Shown here in pieces: positions 58,403-64,000 of a stretch of 64,000 nt of DNA; position 1 is the stretch's first letter, and each line of letters starts with the position of its first letter. The translations under genes were made by a program, and so were the position numbers. The notes beneath the pieces were generated by a model, which worked only from the letters and a program-made list of their open reading frames with translations, did no database searches and was not told the DNA's origin. The DNA is taken from NCBI RefSeq assembly GCF_937915125.1, contig NZ_CALDMP010000098.1, positions 79,306 through 143,305 on the forward strand, read 5' to 3'. Origin of the DNA: an uncultured Ruminococcus sp. (GTDB lineage Bacteria > Bacillota > Clostridia > Oscillospirales > Ruminococcaceae).

Positions 58403-60055
58403 ATGAAATCTTGGAAACGATTTTTTGCAGCAGTGACTGCCGGACTGCTCTGTGTGGGCGGTATGCCAGCGCTACAGGCAATTTTGCCGGATGTGAAAAT
58501 ATTGGCAAGTGCAGCAACATATACATTTGGAAATTTAAGTTATAAGATTCTGGAGGACGAAACTATCGAGATCACAGATTGTGATACATCCGCAGTAAAA
58601 GCAGAAATTCCAGCAGAAATTGACGGAGCCCCAGTGACACGTATCGGGGATTCTGCTTTTCAGAAGTGTACCGAACTGGCTTCTGTCACCATTCCAGACA
58701 GTGTGACCAGCATCGGAGATGAAGCTTTTGGAGACTGTACCAGCCTAACCTCCATCACCATCCCGGACAGTGTCACAGAAGTCGGCGGCGGCGTATTTTT
58801 TCAATGTGAGAAATTACAATCCGTTGAACTCTCCAATCAGATGACGACATTACCTTTTTATTATGATACCCAAACCCTGGGCTACAGCGGTTTCTTTGCA
58901 GGTTGTTACAGTCTGACTGAGATCACGCTCCCGGACAGTGTGACAAGTATTGGAAAGGCTGCTTTTCATAGATGTAGAAGTTTGACCACCATTACAATTC
59001 CAGAAAGTGTAACGAATATTGAACAATGGGCATTTGAGGACTGTTATGCACTGTCCTCCATTACGCTCCCGGAAAATGTGACGAGCATCGGGGAAAGAGC
59101 GTTTGTCAGCTGCTACGCGCTGGCTTCCATCAACATTCCGGACAAGGTGGAAAGCATCGGCGCCAATGCATTTAGCTACTGTGAAAGTCTGACTGCCATC
59201 CAGATTCCAGCAAGTGTAACGCGCATCGGTTTTTTTGCCTTTTGGGACTGCGACAATCTGACTGCCATTACCGTCTCCCCCGATAATCCGGTCTATGCAA
59301 GCTATGACGGTATTGTATATGATAAAAACCTGGAAAACATCATAGAAGTTCCATTCGGCATACAGCAATGCACCATTTCAGATCGTGTCACAGAAATAAA
59401 CAACACTTCATTTTACTTGCATCTGAATCTGGTCTCTGTCACCATTCCGGATAGTGTGACAAGCATCAAAAGCGGTGCGTTTTCCATGACTGCATTATGC
59501 GATAACCAAACTGGTGTAAAGTACGCAGACAACTGGGTAATCGACTGCGATGAAGATATCACCACTGCGGAACTCCGCCCGGAAACAAAGGGCATCGGAG
59601 ATAGCGCGTTTTATGAATGCGCAGATCTGAGCACCATCACAGTTCCAGATACTGTGACCAACATTGGCAGCGGCGCATTTCAAGGCTGCAACAATCTGAC
59701 TGATGTCTACTATGCCGGAACCATCGACCAGTGGCAAACGATTACCATTTCAGAAGAAAAAAATGAACCCTTATTCTATGCCACCATCCATTGCAGTGAC
59801 GGTGACATTGCACCGGAAATACGCCTAGGCGATGTTGATGCCAGTACCGCCGTTGACCCCGATGACGCCTACCTCTGTCTCCTCGCCTATGCAAAGCAAT
59901 CCGTGGGCAGCGATTCCGGATTGACCGTCGCACAAATGAAAGCGGCAGATGTGGACGGCGACGGCAGTATCACTCCAAATGATGCTTACTATATTTTGTT
60001 GTATTATGCGAAACAATCCGTGGGACAGGATGTGACGTGGGAAGATATCCTGTAA
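58403..60055 (+). CDS. Secreted LRR (BspA-type) protein with dockerin (D)
   Basis: 550 residues. Signal peptide (KSWKRFFAAVTAGLLCVGG...), LRR_5 repeats about 45-460 with the unit IPDSVTSIGDEAFGDCTSL, an inserted block TGVKYADNWVIDCDEDITT, and a dockerin at about 477-550 (GDVDASTAVDPDDAYLCLLA and AADVDGDGSITPNDAYYILL). AAAGGAGC precedes ATG at 58403. First of three like genes. Confidence 0.92.
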   Translation: MKSWKRFFAAVTAGLLCVGGMPALQAILPDVKILASAATYTFGNLSYKILEDETIEITDCDTSAVKAEIPAEIDGAPVTRIGDSAFQKCTELASVTIPDSVTSIGDEAFGDCTSLTSITIPDSVTEVGGGVFFQCEKLQSVELSNQMTTLPFYYDTQTLGYSGFFAGCYSLTEITLPDSVTSIGKAAFHRCRSLTTITIPESVTNIEQWAFEDCYALSSITLPENVTSIGERAFVSCYALASINIPDKVESIGANAFSYCESLTAIQIPASVTRIGFFAFWDCDNLTAITVSPDNPVYASYDGIVYDKNLENIIEVPFGIQQCTISDRVTEINNTSFYLHLNLVSVTIPDSVTSIKSGAFSMTALCDNQTGVKYADNWVIDCDEDITTAELRPETKGIGDSAFYECADLSTITVPDTVTNIGSGAFQGCNNLTDVYYAGTIDQWQTITISEEKNEPLFYATIHCSDGDIAPEIRLGDVDASTAVDPDDAYLCLLAYAKQSVGSDSGLTVAQMKAADVDGDGSITPNDAYYILLYYAKQSVGQDVTWEDIL

Positions 60056-60085
60056 TTTAAAGATTATGAAAAGGAGTTTTTGAGG

Positions 60086-62167
60086 ATGAAATTTTGGAAA
60101 CGTGCTATGGCAGCGGTGACTGCCGGATTGCTTTGTGTGAGCAGTGTACCGGTAATACAGACGATTTTGCCGGAGACAGAGCTCACCGCAGATGCCATTT
60201 ACAGTCACCACGACACATATGACATTTTCAGCTTTGACGAATATTTTTCGGATGATGCCGTAAGTCTGGAACCCGGCACAGGCACCCATATCTGGATCAC
60301 CGGCTGTGATGCTTCGGTGACTTCTGTGGAGATTCCCAGCGAGATCAACGGTGTTCCCGTGACGGGCATTGCTTCAGGGGCATTTCAGGCGTGTACTTCC
60401 CTGACAGATGTCAGCATACCGGACAGCGTTATGGATATTGGCACAGACGCCTTTTTGAATACGCCGTTGCTGGCAGAAGCAGAAGCGGCGGCTGTGGACG
60501 GCTTTGTGGTGGTGGACGGTTTTTTGCTGGAGAGTGAACAGCAGGGAGAGGTGGTCATTCCGGCAGAAGCAGGCGTAAAAACGATCACCAGTGGAGCATT
60601 CAATCGGGAACTGACCAGCATTGTTTTACCGGAGGGGCTGGAACGAATCGGAAATGCGGCGTTTTATTTTTGTGAAGATCTGGGAAACGTGACCTTGCCG
60701 GAGAGTCTGGAGAGCATCGGCGCTTCTGCATTTTATCATTGCACCAGCATGACAAAGATCGTCATTCCAGATCATGTCACAAGCATAGAAGAATCTGCAT
60801 TTGCAGAATGCCTGTGCCTGACAAATGTTACACTTCCGGCAAATCTAACGAGAATCGAGGACGCTCTCTTCCGTACTACAAATCTAACGGAGATCAATCT
60901 GCCGGAGACACTGACGGATATCGGAAGCAGCGCTTTCCTCGGCTGTGATATCACCTCTGTTGTTATACCAGATGGTGTTACCAGAATTGCCAACAGTACA
61001 TTTCGACTTTGTGATAAGCTGACCAGCATCACCTTGCCGTCAAATTTGAAAAGCATCGATGCCCTGGCTTTTTATAACTGCACCCAGCTGACAGAGATCA
61101 TCATTCCCGACAGCGTAACAAGTATCGGAAATTTCGCATTTGAGGATTGTACCAGTTTGACAGATATCAATATTCCCGAAACGCTGATGAATTTTGGCGT
61201 TCAGGTATTTGATGGAACTGCCTGGCTAGAAGTAAAGCGTGCGGAAAATCCTCTGGTGATTCTCAATGGCGTGGTCATTGACGGCACCACCTGCTCCGGC
61301 GAAGTGGAGATTCCAACAGATATTGTGAAAATCGGACCCCAGGCATTTTATCAGTGTACAACACTGACCGGCATTACCATACCAGAGCATGTCATTGTCA
61401 TTCAGAAAAGTGCATTTTACGGCTGTGAGAATCTCAAAGAAGTGATTCTTCCAGATTCGGTAACACTCATCGGGCAAATGGCATTTGATGGCTGTACAGC
61501 TCTGACAGACGTGTATTATGGAGGCAGTTCTGCACTTTGGAACAATATCAAACTGTACAGTGATAATGAACCGTTGAACAATGCCGCTATGCACTACGGC
61601 ATTTCTTACCAGCAGGCAGAGGATAATACATTTGTCGTAAGCGGATGCGATACCGACACAGCAGAAGCGGAAATTCCCGCAGAACTGATGGGAATGCCTG
61701 TAATCGGAATCAGCAGCAATGCATTTGCAGCATCCGGTCTCACTAGTCTGACCCTGCCGGGCAGCATTGTCCAGATCGAAGCGAATGCGTTTAACGACTG
61801 CACGCAGCTGAACCATGTGTATTATGCCGGAACTATGGCACAGTGGCAGGAAATTCTGATTTCGGATACAGGAAACGGCATTCTTTCCTATGCCACCATC
61901 CATTGCAGTGACGGTGACATTGCACCGGAAATACGCCCCGGCGATGTTGACGACAATTCTACCACCGACCCCAACGACGCCTACCTCTGTCTCCTCGCCT
62001 ATGCAAAGCAATCCGTAGGCAGCGATTCCGGATTGACCGTCGCACAAATGAAAGCGGCAGATGTGGACGGTGACGGCAGTATCACTGCAAATGACGCCTA
62101 CTATATCCTGCTGTATTATGCGAAACAATCCGTTGGGCAGGATGTGGCGTGGGAAGATATCCTATAA
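60086..62167 (+). CDS. Secreted LRR (BspA-type) protein with dockerin (E)
   Basis: 693 residues, the longest of the three. Signal peptide like its neighbours (KFWKRAMAAVTAGLLCVSS), about 20 LRR_5 units, an inserted block (RAENPLVILNGVVIDGTTCSG) and a dockerin with GDVDDNSTTDPNDAYLCLLA and AADVDGDGSITANDAYYILL. First loop lacks the usual Gly (DDNSTTDPND). AAAGGAG precedes ATG at 60086. Confidence 0.92.
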   Translation: MKFWKRAMAAVTAGLLCVSSVPVIQTILPETELTADAIYSHHDTYDIFSFDEYFSDDAVSLEPGTGTHIWITGCDASVTSVEIPSEINGVPVTGIASGAFQACTSLTDVSIPDSVMDIGTDAFLNTPLLAEAEAAAVDGFVVVDGFLLESEQQGEVVIPAEAGVKTITSGAFNRELTSIVLPEGLERIGNAAFYFCEDLGNVTLPESLESIGASAFYHCTSMTKIVIPDHVTSIEESAFAECLCLTNVTLPANLTRIEDALFRTTNLTEINLPETLTDIGSSAFLGCDITSVVIPDGVTRIANSTFRLCDKLTSITLPSNLKSIDALAFYNCTQLTEIIIPDSVTSIGNFAFEDCTSLTDINIPETLMNFGVQVFDGTAWLEVKRAENPLVILNGVVIDGTTCSGEVEIPTDIVKIGPQAFYQCTTLTGITIPEHVIVIQKSAFYGCENLKEVILPDSVTLIGQMAFDGCTALTDVYYGGSSALWNNIKLYSDNEPLNNAAMHYGISYQQAEDNTFVVSGCDTDTAEAEIPAELMGMPVIGISSNAFAASGLTSLTLPGSIVQIEANAFNDCTQLNHVYYAGTMAQWQEILISDTGNGILSYATIHCSDGDIAPEIRPGDVDDNSTTDPNDAYLCLLAYAKQSVGSDSGLTVAQMKAADVDGDGSITANDAYYILLYYAKQSVGQDVAWEDIL

Positions 62168-62197
62168 TTTGAAGATTATGAAAAGGAGTTTTGAAAG

Positions 62198-63883
62198 ATG
62201 AAATTTTGGAAACGTGTTACGGCAGCTGTGACTGCTGGTCTGCTGTGTATCGGTATTGCCCCTGTAGTCCAGACGGCTCAGCCGGAGATGGAAATTACGG
62301 CGAATGCGGAAATTGATGACGGTTTGAAATATGGGGTCACATTCAGCGGAAACATTTCAATTACACAATGTATTACTTCTGCAACAGAAGTGGAGATTCC
62401 GGCTGAGATCGATGGAATCGCAGTAACTATTATTTGGAATTGTGCATTTGAATATTGCTCCAATCTGACTTCTATCATCATTCCAGACAGTATCACAACG
62501 ATTGAAAGGAATGCGTTTAAGAATACGCCCTTATTAAATAATCAGACTGGTATCAAATATGCAGATACATGGGTGATAGACTGCGATACCGATGTGACTA
62601 CTGCAGAATTCAAAGCAGGAACAAAGGGAATTGCAGACGAAGCGTTTCAGGACTGCACCAATCTGACTTCTGTTGTTATTCCAGACGGCGTAACAAGTAT
62701 TGGCGAATCTGCATTTGCAGGCTGCGAAAATTTAGTCTCCGTTACCATTCCGGACAGCGTCACAAGCATCGGAAAGAATGCGTTTTCGGGTACCCCCTTG
62801 CTGAATGAGCAGACTGGCATCAAATATGCGGATACGTGGGTCATTGGCTGCGATGCAGATGTGACCACCGCAGAATGCAAGGACGGAACAAAAGGCGTTG
62901 CTGGAAATGCATTTTACAACTGTACAAATCTGACTTCGGCTGTCATTCCCGATAGCATGGTTGGCATCTCGTCAGGTGCCTTTCGCGGCTGTGACAATCT
63001 GAAAGCTGTATACATCACAGATCTTGCAGCGTGGTGCCGGATGAACATTGGCAGCTATGATTCAAATCCGCTATACTATGCACAAAAACTTTATCTCAAT
63101 GATGTTCTTGTAACAGAGCTTACTATTCCTGACAGCGTGACAAGCATTGAAAAATCTACATTCAGCAAGTGCAGAAGCCTTACCACTGTTACCATTCCAG
63201 ACAGCGTCACGAGTATCGGAAATTTTGCATTTATATCCTGCAGCAACCTTGCCAACATTTCCATGCCGAACAACTTGAAAAGCATTGGACGTTCTACATT
63301 TAATGGCTGCTACCGGCTGACTGGGGTGGAGATTCCAGACAGTGTGACAAACATTGGAGACACCGCATTTGTGAATAACATCAGTCTGACCACAATCACC
63401 ATTCCAGACGGTGTGACAAGTCTGAAAGAGCACTTATTTCTTGGCTGTACTAAGCTGACTTCTGTTACCATCCCGAAAAGCGTGACCAGTGTGGAAGAAT
63501 GTGCATTTTATGACTGCAATGCGTTGGCAGATATTTATTACGGCAGTACCCAGGACGCATGGAATACCATTGTTTTCTCCACCGGCAATGACGCACTTAC
63601 AAGTGCCACCATTCATTTTGCAGACGGCACAGTCCAGGAAGGCTATCTTCCGGGAGATGTGGACAGCAGTACCGCCGTTGACCCCGATGACGCCTACCTC
63701 TGTCTCCTCGCCTATGCAAAGCAATCCGTAGGCAGTGATTCCGGATTGACCGTCGCACAAATGAAAGCGGCAGATGTGGACGGTGACGGCAGTATCACTG
63801 CAAATGATGCTTACTATATCCTGCTGTATTATGCAAAACAATCCGTGGGGCAGGATGTAACCTGGGAAGAACTCCTGGGATAA
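62198..63883 (+). CDS. Secreted LRR (BspA-type) protein with dockerin (F)
   Basis: 561 residues. Signal peptide (KFWKRVTAAVTAGLLCIGI), LRR_5 units, and two copies of the block TGIKYADTWVI(D/G)CD(T/A)DVTTAE about 100 residues apart, a sign of internal duplication; dockerin GDVDSSTAVDPDDAYLCLLA plus AADVDGDGSITANDAYYILL. AAAAGGAG precedes ATG at 62198. Followed by a terminator. Confidence 0.92.
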   Translation: MKFWKRVTAAVTAGLLCIGIAPVVQTAQPEMEITANAEIDDGLKYGVTFSGNISITQCITSATEVEIPAEIDGIAVTIIWNCAFEYCSNLTSIIIPDSITTIERNAFKNTPLLNNQTGIKYADTWVIDCDTDVTTAEFKAGTKGIADEAFQDCTNLTSVVIPDGVTSIGESAFAGCENLVSVTIPDSVTSIGKNAFSGTPLLNEQTGIKYADTWVIGCDADVTTAECKDGTKGVAGNAFYNCTNLTSAVIPDSMVGISSGAFRGCDNLKAVYITDLAAWCRMNIGSYDSNPLYYAQKLYLNDVLVTELTIPDSVTSIEKSTFSKCRSLTTVTIPDSVTSIGNFAFISCSNLANISMPNNLKSIGRSTFNGCYRLTGVEIPDSVTNIGDTAFVNNISLTTITIPDGVTSLKEHLFLGCTKLTSVTIPKSVTSVEECAFYDCNALADIYYGSTQDAWNTIVFSTGNDALTSATIHFADGTVQEGYLPGDVDSSTAVDPDDAYLCLLAYAKQSVGSDSGLTVAQMKAADVDGDGSITANDAYYILLYYAKQSVGQDVTWEELLG

Positions 63884-63900
63884 AGCCACTAAAGACGCAA

Positions 63901-63937
63901 AAAAACCGGAACGACACAGATCATTCCGGTTTTGTTT
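63901..63937 (+). terminator. Terminator after LRR-dockerin gene F
   Basis: AAAACCGGAA / TTCCGGTTTT stem followed by GTTT. Confidence 0.88.
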
Positions 63938-63945
63938 ATGCTTAT

Positions 63946-64000
63946 GGCAATACCGCACAAAGATTGTGCGTCAGATGCGTCGTCAGATTTTTCGTCAGAT
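63946..64000. mobile_element. MITE-like element, copy F (cut by window end)
   Basis: Starts GGCAATACCGCACAAAGA and continues with the GTCAGAT direct repeats of copy B; the right end is outside the window. Confidence 0.88.

Overview
The window looks like chromosomal DNA of a Gram-positive, cellulosome-type Ruminococcus-like Clostridium (family Oscillospiraceae). The evidence is six secreted leucine-rich-repeat proteins with C-terminal dockerins, a cellobiose phosphorylase, Firmicutes-style gene order (mraZ-rsmH, mazG-rqcP, yabP-yabQ-divIC-yabR, secG-rnr), sporulation genes (yabP, yabQ, a cwlD-like amidase) and strong AGGAGG ribosome binding sites. R. champanellensis-like is my best guess; this is inference, not a database match.

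Layout. 0-6.1 kb (minus strand): the start of a division cluster (mraZ, rsmH cut by the window edge), then tuf, fusA, rpsG, rpsL. 6.2-10.7 kb: two large LRR-dockerin proteins separated by a small transposable element. 11-16.7 kb: a sugar transferase with a long structured leader, rqcP-mazG, trpS, an unknown gene and an aminotransferase. 17-25.5 kb: a SpoVB/MurJ-type flippase, tRNA-Gln, a giant YfhO-type membrane protein, rsmE, a lipoprotein, a Cys-triplet protein and tRNA-Ala. 25.6-29.7 kb: a membrane-stress cluster resembling Bacillus ydjGHI but without pspA, ending in a GNAT gene. 29.9-36.2 kb: a small membrane-anchored protein, cellobiose phosphorylase, RNase R and SecG. 36.4-38.0 kb: yabP-yabQ-divIC-yabR. 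38.2-38.9 kb: two tandem copies of a compact unit coding for a 27-residue hydrophobic peptide with a convergent antisense promoter, i.e. a probable type I toxin-antitoxin pair. 39-46 kb: another LRR-dockerin protein, a VanY-type carboxypeptidase, and three consecutive LRR proteins with C-terminal membrane anchors downstream of glmS. 48-58.4 kb: tRNA-Thr, tRNA-Tyr, typA, two lipoproteins, serC-serA, a tetrahydrofolate riboswitch with a folT-like transporter, a CwlD-like amidase and radA. 58.4-63.9 kb: three tandem LRR-dockerin genes with almost identical dockerin DNA.

How it fits together. Secreted LRR-dockerin proteins would dock onto a cohesin scaffold and cellobiose phosphorylase would process imported cellobiose, consistent with a fibre-degrading gut or rumen life style. 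Housekeeping translation, cell-wall (glmS, amidase, VanY, flippase) and serine genes are interleaved.

Intergenic DNA is unusually rich in repeats: (1) a 172-bp MITE-like element with 18-bp terminal inverted repeats and 4-bp target duplications, six copies; (2) a ~104-bp CCCCTC...GAGGGG palindromic element, seven full copies, several set inside an outer AAATCAATTTT inverted repeat; (3) short GTAGGGGCG...CGCCCC palindromes arranged in islands. Vegetative promoters (TTGACA or TTGCAA, 17 bp, TATAAT) are easy to read and are listed. No CRISPR array, prophage, rRNA operon or full insertion sequence was seen.
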